From Candidatus Muiribacterium halophilum (GTDB lineage Bacteria; Muiribacteriota; Muiribacteriia; Muiribacteriales; Muiribacteriaceae), in contig PKTG01000122.1 in NCBI GenBank assembly GCA_002869225.1, forward strand, positions 96,071 to 160,070: 64,000 nucleotides of DNA, written 5' to 3'. A program made the translations under genes and the position numbers. A model generated the notes under the pieces. The model saw only the letters and a list, made by a program, of their open reading frames with translations, made no database searches and had not been told where the DNA came from. Positions 17,758-25,744 of this stretch are shown piece after piece (the stretch's first letter is position 1; every line of letters begins with the position of its first letter).

Positions 17758-18821
17758 CTATATTCTTTTATGATCTCCCTGTTTTTAAGACCTTCCTGGC
17801 ATGCTTCGTGAAGTGCTTTCATCTCATCCTCACCAGGATATACAAGAACCTGAGCGATAAACTCGACTTGTTCTTTTATCCAGGGAACAAGGTGGTTCTT
17901 ATCATATGCTATACCACCTGTTAGTATTATAGCATCCACCTCACCTTTTAAAGCAGCAGCTAGTGCACCGATCTCTTTTGATACCTGATAAGCCATAGCA
18001 TTGTAAATGAGATAAGCTTTTTCATCTCCAGCGGTTACAGCCTCTTCGACTTCAGTTGCATTATTAGTTCCCATATATGCAACTAGACCACCTTTTCCTT
18101 TTATTTTTTTCTTTATTTCAGCTAGAGTGTATTTCCCTGAGAAGCACATCTTAACTAGACCACCTATAGGAACACCTCCGCTTCTTTCCTGAGAGAAAGG
18201 TCCGTCGCCATCGAGTGCGTTATTAACATCAACGACTCTTCCTTTTTTATGAGCTCCGACAGATATTCCTCCACCCAGATGAACTACTATGAAATTACAA
18301 TCTTCATAAGAAGAGTCAAGGTCTTTTGCAGCTCTTTTAGCAACGGCTTTCTGATTTAATGCATGAAAGATAGATATCCTTTCAATCTCAGGTATTCCCG
18401 ATACTCTTGCAATTTCATCCATCTCATCAACAACTACAGGGTCAGCTATAAAAGCATCGCAATCTGCTTCTTTTGATAGTGTCTGTGCTATTATTCCACC
18501 AAGATTAGAAGCGTGTTCACCAAAGTCACAAGAACGTAGGTCTTTTAGCATTTTTTCTGAGACTTTATACAATCCACTTTCTATAGGTTTTAAAAGTCCG
18601 CCTCGTCCAATTATGCCATCAAAATCTTTTAGAGAATGGGAGTTTTTACTTAAAAACTCTTTAATGATGTTTGTCCTGAAATCAAACTGAGCTATGATAT
18701 TTTCGAAGTCTTTTAGTTCTTCAGTTGAATGTCTAAGAGTCTCGCTTAGTATCTTTTCTCCATGATTATAGATTGCGATCTTTGTTGATGTAGATCCTGG
18801 ATTAATAGCTAAGATTTTCAT
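17754..18821 (-). CDS. buk: butyrate kinase (branched-chain acyl kinase), copy 2
   Basis: Converts acyl phosphate plus ADP to carboxylic acid plus ATP. The 355-residue protein has the acetokinase-family N-terminal phosphate loop INPGSTSTK, the HLGGGISVGAHKKGR nucleotide-binding stretch (about 195-210), RSGGVPIGGL and the C-terminal LTGGIAYDK. Length matches Buk. A good GGGGAGAT ribosome-binding site is present. It is a paralogue of the kinase at 22296-23354; the pair probably differ in substrate chain (straight versus branched, or phenylacetyl-type acids). Confidence 0.9.
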   Translation of the reverse strand: MKILAINPGSTSTKIAIYNHGEKILSETLRHSTEELKDFENIIAQFDFRTNIIKEFLSKNSHSLKDFDGIIGRGGLLKPIESGLYKVSEKMLKDLRSCDFGEHASNLGGIIAQTLSKEADCDAFIADPVVVDEMDEIARVSGIPEIERISIFHALNQKAVAKRAAKDLDSSYEDCNFIVVHLGGGISVGAHKKGRVVDVNNALDGDGPFSQERSGGVPIGGLVKMCFSGKYTLAEIKKKIKGKGGLVAYMGTNNATEVEEAVTAGDEKAYLIYNAMAYQVSKEIGALAAALKGEVDAIILTGGIAYDKNHLVPWIKEQVEFIAQVLVYPGEDEMKALHEACQEGLKNREIIKEYR

Positions 18822-18863
18822 AAAATATCTCCCCGTAAAAGTGTTGTTTTTTTATAATGAACC

Positions 18864-19997
18864 CTAATAATTCTCTTTTGTTTTCTGGTTCAAGATCTTA
18901 AAAAGATTATCTAAAAGTTTCTTGTTTTGCTCCCTGTTTCCGATTGTTATTCTAATATATGTGTCTAGTTTGTACATCCTCATATCACGAACTATTATAC
19001 CTGATTCCTGTAATCGGTTGAAGACCTCTTCTCCATCCATACCGGTATCAAGTAGTATAAAATTAGTCTCTGAAGGTACAAAGTTTATATTGTTATCAAG
19101 AAGCCTTTTGTAAATATACTTTTTTTCTTTTCTCATCAGAGCTCTTGTCTTTTCAACATGATCTGGATCATCAAGAGCAGCGTAAGCGGCTGCCTGAGAT
19201 ACTATATTGACGTTAAAAGGAGCTTTGACTCTAAAAAGCATATTGATAATTGGTTTTCTGCTAATAGCATAGCCAACTCTTAATCCTGCAAGTCCATATA
19301 TCTTTGAAAATGTTCTTAAAAGTATTATATTTTTATCAGGATGAGTCTTTACTATATTTATCATATCAGGAAACTCATCGTCTTCAACAAACTCTCTGTA
19401 GGCCTCGTCTACTATAAGTACTACACCGTCTGGAAGGTTTTTTATGATAAGCATTATCTCATCGTGTGTCATGATCCTTCCAGTGGGATTGTTTGGAGAA
19501 GTAATATAGATGAATTTTGTCTTATAGTTTATAGCACTCAAAATAGCATCTACATCGTATTTAAAATCTTTTCTAAGATTTACAAATTTTGTCTCAGCTT
19601 CCATTATAAGTGCATTATGCAAATATCTTATAAATGAAGGCCATGGCATTATGACTTCCTCATTTCTATGAAGAAAAGCATGTGATATCATCGTGATTAT
19701 CTCATCCGAGCCACTTCCTACTATAAGGTTTCCTACTTCAACATCTAGTTTCTGTGCGAGTTTTTCTCTTAAAGTCGTACTTGCCGGGTCTGGATATATA
19801 TGAAGATTATCAAGTGAATCGATTATTGCCTGACGTACATTTTTTGGAGCTCCTAGAATGTTTTCATTTGAAGCAAGTTTTATAACATCCGATAGTTTAT
19901 ACTCTTTTTTTACATCGGCAATTGATTTTCCAGGAATATATTCAGGTATCTGTTCAACAACTTTACGATGAAGTTTAAAATCTTCTTTATTTGCCAT
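18864..19997 (-). CDS. hisC: histidinol-phosphate aminotransferase-like PLP enzyme
   Basis: Fold-type I aminotransferase of 377 residues. Motifs: LASNENILGAPK near the start, SPNNPTGRI (about 160), DEAYREF (about 195), the PLP-lysine segment TFSKIYGLAGLRVGY (about 228-242) and a C-terminal RITIGNREQN. The start at 19997 is chosen because GAAGGAGAAACTG precedes it; a longer ATG lacks this. It overlaps the ptb stop by 11 bases. It resembles HisC best, but no other his biosynthesis gene is here. Its place inside a ptb-buk cluster makes a role in amino-acid transamination for fermentation a real alternative. Confidence 0.8.
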   Translation of the reverse strand: MANKEDFKLHRKVVEQIPEYIPGKSIADVKKEYKLSDVIKLASNENILGAPKNVRQAIIDSLDNLHIYPDPASTTLREKLAQKLDVEVGNLIVGSGSDEIITMISHAFLHRNEEVIMPWPSFIRYLHNALIMEAETKFVNLRKDFKYDVDAILSAINYKTKFIYITSPNNPTGRIMTHDEIMLIIKNLPDGVVLIVDEAYREFVEDDEFPDMINIVKTHPDKNIILLRTFSKIYGLAGLRVGYAISRKPIINMLFRVKAPFNVNIVSQAAAYAALDDPDHVEKTRALMRKEKKYIYKRLLDNNINFVPSETNFILLDTGMDGEEVFNRLQESGIIVRDMRMYKLDTYIRITIGNREQNKKLLDNLFKILNQKTKENY

Positions 19998-20892
19998 CAG
20001 TTTCTCCTTCTTTTGCACACACCATAGCCAGAGCTATAGAATTAAGTCTCGTTTTGGGACTATCGGCTCTTGATAGCATTATTACAGGGCAAAGAGGTCC
20101 TGCTATCATTCCAGCACATTCACAACCAGCGATGTAATAAACTGATTTTCCAAGTATATTACCAGCTTCGATATCAGGGACCAATAGTATATCAGCATCT
20201 CCAGCAACGTCTGATTTTATACCTTTATGTTCAGCAGCTTTTTTAGAGAGGGCGTTATCTAGAGCAAGAGGTCCATCAATAATACAGTCTTTGATCTGCT
20301 TTCTTGAATTCATCTTTGCAAGAAGTGCAGCATCTAAAGTAGCTTCCATTGAATCGTTCACGGTCTCAACTGCACAAATAGGTGCGACTTTAGGTGTTTT
20401 TCTTCCTAAAGATATTGCAACTCTGACGGAGTTGTTTATTATTGATATCTTTTCTTTAAGATCAGGAGCGATTATCATACCACCATCTGTTATTATTCTT
20501 AATCTGTTATCTTTTTCAAATACTAGTACATGTGATAGTATATTACCACCTGATACTCCGGATTTTTTATCAACTATTGCTTTTAAGAATGTTCCTGTTT
20601 TTATCTTTCCTTTCATTATCATTGAAGCTTTATTATCTCTGATAAGTTCTACACCTTTTCTGGCAGCTTCATCTTCAGCTAAACAGTCGATTATCTCAAC
20701 TTCTCTTTCCCATTTTTTTATGATATCAAGTATCTTTTCTTTTGGACCTATTAGTATTGGCTGAATAAGATTCATCTTCATAGCTTCGCTTATAGCTTCA
20801 AGAAGGTCAGGGTCAGCAGCCATTACAACAGCAACTTTTTTAGGAGTCTGTTTTTTTGCTTCCTGAAAAATATCTTCAAATGATGAATACAT
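19987..20892 (-). CDS. ptb: phosphate butyryltransferase, copy 2
   Basis: Phosphotransacylase (301 residues) that converts acyl-CoA plus phosphate to acyl phosphate plus CoA, feeding butyrate kinase. It has the conserved segments KVAPICAVETVN, CIIDGPLALDNALS, KKAAEHKGIKSDVAGDADIL and VPDIEAGNILGKS, the hallmark of the Ptb/Pta family. An AGGAGGT ribosome-binding site is present. It lies directly after its paralogue (20908-21810) and the two are recognisably similar throughout, so they arose by duplication. Confidence 0.9.
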   Translation of the reverse strand: MYSSFEDIFQEAKKQTPKKVAVVMAADPDLLEAISEAMKMNLIQPILIGPKEKILDIIKKWEREVEIIDCLAEDEAARKGVELIRDNKASMIMKGKIKTGTFLKAIVDKKSGVSGGNILSHVLVFEKDNRLRIITDGGMIIAPDLKEKISIINNSVRVAISLGRKTPKVAPICAVETVNDSMEATLDAALLAKMNSRKQIKDCIIDGPLALDNALSKKAAEHKGIKSDVAGDADILLVPDIEAGNILGKSVYYIAGCECAGMIAGPLCPVIMLSRADSPKTRLNSIALAMVCAKEGETDGK

Positions 20893-20907
20893 ATATTACC
20901 TCCTGAT

Positions 20908-21810
20908 TTAATCTAATACGCATGATGCAGCTAGTGCAATAGATCTTAGTTTTGTCTCATCACTATCAGCTCTTGAAGTTAGTACTACAGGGGCTTTAGC
21001 GCCAACTATTATTGCAGCTAGTTTGACATCAGCAAGAAATACGAGTGCTTTGTATAATACGTTACCCGCTTCAATATCAGGAAGTAATATTATATCAGCA
21101 TCTCCAGCTACCTCTGATACTATACCTTTATGTTCAGCAGCTTTTTTTGAGACTGCATTATCAAGTGCAAGAGGTCCGTCTACTATACAGCCTTTTAGTT
21201 GTCCTCTATCTGACATCTTTGAAATAGCAGCTGCATGTAAAGTAGCTTCCATAGCAGGGTTAACAGTTTCCACAGCGCATACAGGAGCGACCTTTGGTCT
21301 TTCTATACCAAGAGCTGTCATGACCTTTGCAGCATTTTTTACAATATCTATCTTTGCTGAAAGATCTGGTGCTATGTTCATTGCTGCATCTGTTACAGCA
21401 AGAAGTTTATGATAATTTGCATTTTCGACTACAGCGACATGTGAAAGTAAACGACCTGTTCTTAGACCAAATTCCCTGTTAAGTACCGCTTTCAAAAATA
21501 CTGATGTCGAGACAAGACCTTTCATTATCATATCAGCATTTCCGCTGCTTACATTTTTCACCGCCTGAAGAGCAGCTTTAGAATCATCTTTTTCATCCAT
21601 TATCTGCCAATTGGATATATCAATATTATTCTCAGCAGCTATTTTTTTTATAGCTTCCTCATCTCCAACAAGAATAGGATCGATTATGTTGTTTTTAAAA
21701 GCATTATCAACAGCAGTTAGGACTTCAAGATCCTGAGCAACAGCCACGCTGAGTTTTCTTTTTCTTACCGACTGAGCTTTCTTCATGATATCATCCATTG
21801 TCTTTAACAT
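20908..21810 (-). CDS. ptb: phosphate butyryltransferase, copy 1
   Basis: 300-residue phosphotransacylase with the same conserved blocks as its neighbour (KVAPVCAVETVNPAMEATLH, IVDGPLALDNAVSKKAAEHK, GDADIILLPDIEAGNVLYKA). It acts on acyl-CoA to give acyl phosphate. It starts one base after the coaD stop, with an ACTGGAGGA ribosome-binding site within the end of coaD, so translation is coupled. Together with buk (22296) it forms one complete acid-forming module. Confidence 0.9.
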   Translation of the reverse strand: MLKTMDDIMKKAQSVRKRKLSVAVAQDLEVLTAVDNAFKNNIIDPILVGDEEAIKKIAAENNIDISNWQIMDEKDDSKAALQAVKNVSSGNADMIMKGLVSTSVFLKAVLNREFGLRTGRLLSHVAVVENANYHKLLAVTDAAMNIAPDLSAKIDIVKNAAKVMTALGIERPKVAPVCAVETVNPAMEATLHAAAISKMSDRGQLKGCIVDGPLALDNAVSKKAAEHKGIVSEVAGDADIILLPDIEAGNVLYKALVFLADVKLAAIIVGAKAPVVLTSRADSDETKLRSIALAASCVLD

Positions 21811-21811
21811 A

Positions 21812-22303
21812 TTATACTTCCTCCAGTTTTATTTTTAATTCTTTTTTTACTATTTCAGGTACAAGTCCGGTTATATCTCCACCGAGTCTTATGACTTCTT
21901 TTATAGTCTGTGAACTTATAAAGGTAAATCGGTTATCTGAAGATATAAAGATTGTCTCAATATCCTTGCAAAGATTTTTATTCATATGTGCCATCTGAAA
22001 CTCATATTCAAAATCAGATACAGCTCTAAGACCTCTGATAATAGCACAACCATCTTTTTTTTTGACATAATCCACAAGAAGACCTTTGAAGCTGTCTATC
22101 TCAACATTTTTCAGGACTTCTTCTGAACAGGATTCTTTTAAAAGTCTGACTCTTTCATCAATTGAAAATAGTGAGTGTTTGTTTGGATTACTGACGACAG
22201 CTATTACAACTTTATCAAACAGTTTGGATGCTCTCTTTAAAATATCAAGATGACCGTATGTTGGGGGATCAAAACTCCCCGGGTAAATCCCTATTCTAAA
22301 CAT
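21812..22303 (-). CDS. coaD: pantetheine-phosphate adenylyltransferase
   Basis: Penultimate step of coenzyme A synthesis (4'-phosphopantetheine plus ATP to dephospho-CoA). The start chosen gives MFRIGIYPGSFDPPTYGHLD, the standard N-terminus with the nucleotidyltransferase GxFDPxxxGH motif. Also visible are IIRGLRAVSDFEYEFQMA (about 88-105) and the ISSQTIKE motif (about 130-137). At 163 residues the length is typical. It overlaps the end of buk by eight bases. CoA synthesis inside an acyl-CoA-handling cluster makes functional sense. Confidence 0.92.
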   Translation of the reverse strand: MFRIGIYPGSFDPPTYGHLDILKRASKLFDKVVIAVVSNPNKHSLFSIDERVRLLKESCSEEVLKNVEIDSFKGLLVDYVKKKDGCAIIRGLRAVSDFEYEFQMAHMNKNLCKDIETIFISSDNRFTFISSQTIKEVIRLGGDITGLVPEIVKKELKIKLEEV

Positions 22304-23354
22304 ATTCTTTTTCTTCTCTCTTTCCTTCAAGGACTCCTTTAACACCTTCTGATAAAGCAAGAAGTTCATCTTCTCCCGGATAGACCTTTATTGGAGCTAT
22401 CCATTCTGTATAATCTGCAATATCATCCATAAGGCATTTATTATAGGCTATCCCACCTGTGATTACTATATAGTTTACATTACCTTTAAGAACTGTTGCC
22501 ATCTTGCCTATTTCTTTGGCTATCTGATATATCATAGCATCGAGTATTCTTTTGACTTCAGGTTCATTCATTCTTTTTACAAGTTCTGATATATTATTTG
22601 AATCTAAGTAAGCGCTTACTCCAGCTTTTTTTGTGAGATAGTTAAGAAGTTCTCTGGCATTTGAGTATTTACCAGAGTAGCATATCTTTGCCAATTGTCC
22701 GGAAGGTAATCCACCACTTCTTTCAGGTGAGAAAGGACCATCATCGTTTGCATTATTTACATCGATCATCTTTCCTTTTTTATGGGCTGTGATTGAAAAA
22801 CCTCCACCAAGATGACAAATTATAAGGTTATTATCCTCATAGATCATGTTCTCATCTCTTTCAAATCTTTTTGCAACAGCTTTCATATTAAGTGCATGAG
22901 AAAGTGACACTCTAGGTATCTCTGGTATTCCAGATATTCTTGCTACCTCTTCAAACTCATCTACTGAGACAGGATCGACTATAAATGCTGGTACTTTAGC
23001 ATCTTTAGCTATATCATTTGCTATTATCGCTCCAAGAATAGAGGGATGATCCGCTTTGACCTCATGATAAAGATCATGAAGCATCTTTTCATTTACACGA
23101 TATATACCGCTTTCGAGAGATTTTATTGGAGCACCTCGACCGGCAATAGCTGCGAAATCAGATAGCTTGATATCATTTTCATTCAAAAAAGCTTTAATAG
23201 CTTCTGATCTAAACTCTTTCTGTTCAATTGCTTTCTCAAAATCTTTAAGTTCATCCTTATTATGTCTTATGGTATGTTCAAAGGTTATCTTATCATCTTC
23301 AAATATTCCCATTTTAGTTGATGTGGATCCTGGGTTAATAGCTAATATCTTCAT
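22296..23354 (-). CDS. buk: butyrate kinase, copy 1
   Basis: 352-residue acyl kinase with INPGSTSTKMG at the start, HLGGGFSITAHKKGK (about 194-208), ERSGGLPSGQLAK and VITGGIAYNK near the end. It belongs to the same family as the kinase at 17754. The start has AAGGAA as ribosome-binding site and lies nine bases after the MBL gene's final stop. With ptb at 20908 it forms a substrate-level phosphorylation pair. Confidence 0.9.
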   Translation of the reverse strand: MKILAINPGSTSTKMGIFEDDKITFEHTIRHNKDELKDFEKAIEQKEFRSEAIKAFLNENDIKLSDFAAIAGRGAPIKSLESGIYRVNEKMLHDLYHEVKADHPSILGAIIANDIAKDAKVPAFIVDPVSVDEFEEVARISGIPEIPRVSLSHALNMKAVAKRFERDENMIYEDNNLIICHLGGGFSITAHKKGKMIDVNNANDDGPFSPERSGGLPSGQLAKICYSGKYSNARELLNYLTKKAGVSAYLDSNNISELVKRMNEPEVKRILDAMIYQIAKEIGKMATVLKGNVNYIVITGGIAYNKCLMDDIADYTEWIAPIKVYPGEDELLALSEGVKGVLEGKREEKEYV

Positions 23355-23363
23355 ATTATTTCC

Positions 23364-23990
23364 TTATACAAATGGATTGTTGTTTTTTTCATAGGATATT
23401 GTTGTTTCTTCTCCATGTCCAGGGTAGACCTCTGTCTGTCCATCAAGAGTAAGGAGTTTTTTCTTTATTGAGCTTATTATCTCTCCGTAATCGGAATTTG
23501 TGAAGTCTGTTCTCCCTATTTATTTTTTAAAGAGAGTATCTCCTGAAAACAATCTTTTATCGAGAAGAATACTGACACTTCCAGGTGAATGTCCAGGAGT
23601 GTGTATTATTTTAAGTCTTATATTACCAAACTCGAGAATCTGCTTATCCTCTAAAATATCGGTAGCAGGTGGACTTATAACATCGTTTCCCGAGTAGACT
23701 GAAAGGTTTTTTGCAGGATCCTGAAGCATATCCTTATCATCTTCATGAATATAGAGCTTACATCCGGTTTCTTTAAGAAGAAACTCATTTCCACCAATAT
23801 GGTCCATATGACCATGGGTGTTTATTATCGCTTCGAGTTTAAGATCCTTGATCTCAAGCTCGTGTAGAACTTTTTCACCCTCAGCACCAGGGTCTATGAC
23901 AATACAGTTCCTTTTCTCAAGGTCTGATATAATATAACAATTAGTATCTAATTCACCCAATACAAGATGAGTCAATGCTATCTTTTCCAT
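23364..23990 (-). CDS. metallo-beta-lactamase-fold hydrolase (glyoxalase II-like), interrupted by in-frame TAA
   Basis: MBL-fold hydrolase of the small GloB-like group. Metal-binding motif THGHMDHIGG (about 59-68), HTPGHSPGSVSI (about 133-144) and FSGDTLF (about 149-155) are all present. The frame is interrupted once by TAA at 23520-23522 (minus strand, codon 157 of 209), giving DTLFKK-stop-IGRTDF. It then continues with the family's canonical end: IGRTDF, VYPGHGEETT (last metal-binding His) and EKNNNPFV, ending at a second TAA (23364-23366). The family usually has Ser or Gly at the interrupted position, so TCA as well as GAA could be the ancestral codon. Without readthrough the enzyme lacks a metal ligand. 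Confidence 0.85.
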
Positions 23991-23991
23991 T

Positions 23992-24516
23992 CTAATCCTC
24001 CTTAATCTCAGCTACGTACGGAAGGTTCCTATATTCCTGCGCAAGATCGAGTCCGTATCCGATCACAAACCTATCTTCAATAGTAAACCCTGAATAATCA
24101 ACAGGAACATCGATCTTTCTGCAGACGGCTTTGTCAAGTAACGAACACGTCTTTACAGAAGCAACGCCTTTGTTGTTAAAGTATTTTATAAGAAAATCTA
24201 TTGTGAGTCCTGTATCCACGATATCCTCAACTATGATGATATGTTCATCTGTAAGGTCTCTGTCGACGTCTTTGATTATTTTTATCTTTCCTGATGAACG
24301 TTTCTCATTACCATAACTGGATACAGCCATAAACTCTATTATAATATCGTTCTTATTGATGTTTCTGACAAGATCGGTAAGAAAGATGAAAGCACCTTTT
24401 AAAATACAGATCAAAGTGACTTTTTTTCCCTGATAATCCTGGTCTATTTGATTTGCTATCTCTTTTATTCGAGTTTCAATTTCTTCTTGACTTATAAGAA
24501 CCTTAAAATCCGCCAT
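23992..24516 (-). CDS. hpt: hypoxanthine phosphoribosyltransferase
   Basis: Purine salvage enzyme (hypoxanthine/guanine plus PRPP to IMP/GMP). The 174-residue protein carries the PRPP-binding motif IIIVEDIVDTGLTI (about 96-109), the early LKGAFIFLTDLVRNI segment and the end GYGLDLAQEYRNLPYV. An AAGGAG ribosome-binding site precedes the ATG. It is the first gene of the long minus-strand run down to 17.7 kb, and its promoter probably lies in 24517-24632. Confidence 0.95.
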   Translation of the reverse strand: MADFKVLISQEEIETRIKEIANQIDQDYQGKKVTLICILKGAFIFLTDLVRNINKNDIIIEFMAVSSYGNEKRSSGKIKIIKDVDRDLTDEHIIIVEDIVDTGLTIDFLIKYFNNKGVASVKTCSLLDKAVCRKIDVPVDYSGFTIEDRFVIGYGLDLAQEYRNLPYVAEIKED

Positions 24517-24632
24517 TAAAAACTCCTTTTTTTATAAAGTTAGCTTTTATCCTTCGGGTTTTATACTACAAATCAATGATAATATAGTCAAGTTTTAAAG
24601 TGCAGATATGTGATATATGTATAAAAAATTTC

Positions 24633-25241
24633 TTAATTATTCAAAAAAATTATCAAAAGGTTTAATAAACCTATTAAGAGACCTATAAAGGCACCTGAAA
24701 ATTCAATGAATCTAAACTCTTTTTTTAATATTTGAAGAAGTAGGTCCTCTAGTTTTTCTGCGGAAAAGTCTTTTACTTTTTCAGAGATCATATGTTTTAT
24801 GCTTATCTTGCGTTCCATCTCGTCGGCTACGTTCTTAAGAATGGAAGGTAATATATGTGTCATCTCTTTTTCTACTTTTTCTCTTATTTTAAACAAGACT
24901 TCTTCTGAAAGCATCATAGCAACCATTGGACTAATATCTCCAGCGCCTTTTCTTATAAGTTCAACAATAGTGTCTGACATCCTTTCTTTAAGACCAAGTG
25001 TAAAATCACTATCTGTGAGAGTCTTTCTGAGATCGTGATGTGATATCAATTCTTTTTCTATAACCTCTCCAAGTCTTAAAGCTATTTCGTTCTGTCTTTT
25101 TGGGAAAACTCCCTGTATAGAAAATAAAAATAGATCGATCTTTTTTCTTGGATGAAAAAGAAGTTTTATTGCAAGGTAGTTTGTGAAATAACCTGTAAAC
25201 ATACTAATAATAGGTATTGATAGATAATATATGTTTTTCAT
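24633..25241 (-). CDS. DUF445-family membrane protein
   Basis: 202-residue protein with a membrane helix at each end: residues about 4-28 (YYLSIPIISMFTGYFTNYLA) and 178-200 (GAFIGLLIGLLNLLIIFL). The helical middle is amphipathic. The motif GYFTNYLAIKLLFHPRKK near the start and FIEFSGAFIGLLIG near the end are typical of DUF445/YheB proteins, which lack a known biochemical function. The ATG at 25241 is preferred over an upstream TTG. It is a single gene, flanked by hpt and the divergent 25346 gene. Confidence 0.8.
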   Translation of the reverse strand: MKNIYYLSIPIISMFTGYFTNYLAIKLLFHPRKKIDLFLFSIQGVFPKRQNEIALRLGEVIEKELISHHDLRKTLTDSDFTLGLKERMSDTIVELIRKGAGDISPMVAMMLSEEVLFKIREKVEKEMTHILPSILKNVADEMERKISIKHMISEKVKDFSAEKLEDLLLQILKKEFRFIEFSGAFIGLLIGLLNLLIIFLNN

Positions 25242-25345
25242 GATGATATTATATTTAACCAAAATAGATTTTGCAAATCATTGTTTTTTCTTTAGAAATA
25301 AGGTGGGGATGACGATTTATATATATATTAATATTGGAGATATTT

Positions 25346-25708
25346 ATGGAAATAAATAAGGCTGTCCTGGATAGGATTTTTTTAATACTAAAAGAAAGTG
25401 CAAAAAAAAATGAGCTTATCACATATCAAGATTTAAATATAAGATTATCTCCTGATGGCACAGGACCTTTTTTTGATGATATAAAAGAACTTTTTGTTTA
25501 TTTAACAAAATTATCACGTATGATGAAAATAAGAAAAAGACCTTTGATTACGGTTATTGTCGTAGACGATGATAGAAGACAACCAGGAACAGGTTTTTTT
25601 AAGATAGCTAAACAACTGGATGTTTTTAAAGCTGATGTAAGTAAGAAACTGGACAGGAAGGAATTTCTTGATTATGAGACTCATCGGGTCTTTTCTTTTA
25701 ACTGGTAG
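25346..25708 (+). CDS. small conserved-looking protein, function unknown
   Basis: 120 residues, soluble, with no recognised motif. The central strand segment RPLITVIVVDDDRRQPGTGF and the end FKIAKQLDVFKADVSKK suggest a compact alpha/beta protein. A TTGGAGA ribosome-binding site six bases before the ATG supports this start over the in-frame TTG. It lies 36 bases before the radical-SAM fusion gene on the same strand and may be co-transcribed with it. Confidence 0.6.
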   Translation: MEINKAVLDRIFLILKESAKKNELITYQDLNIRLSPDGTGPFFDDIKELFVYLTKLSRMMKIRKRPLITVIVVDDDRRQPGTGFFKIAKQLDVFKADVSKKLDRKEFLDYETHRVFSFNW

Positions 25709-25744
25709 ATTGAACAAATGTTTCTTTTATGCTAAATTTTAGAT

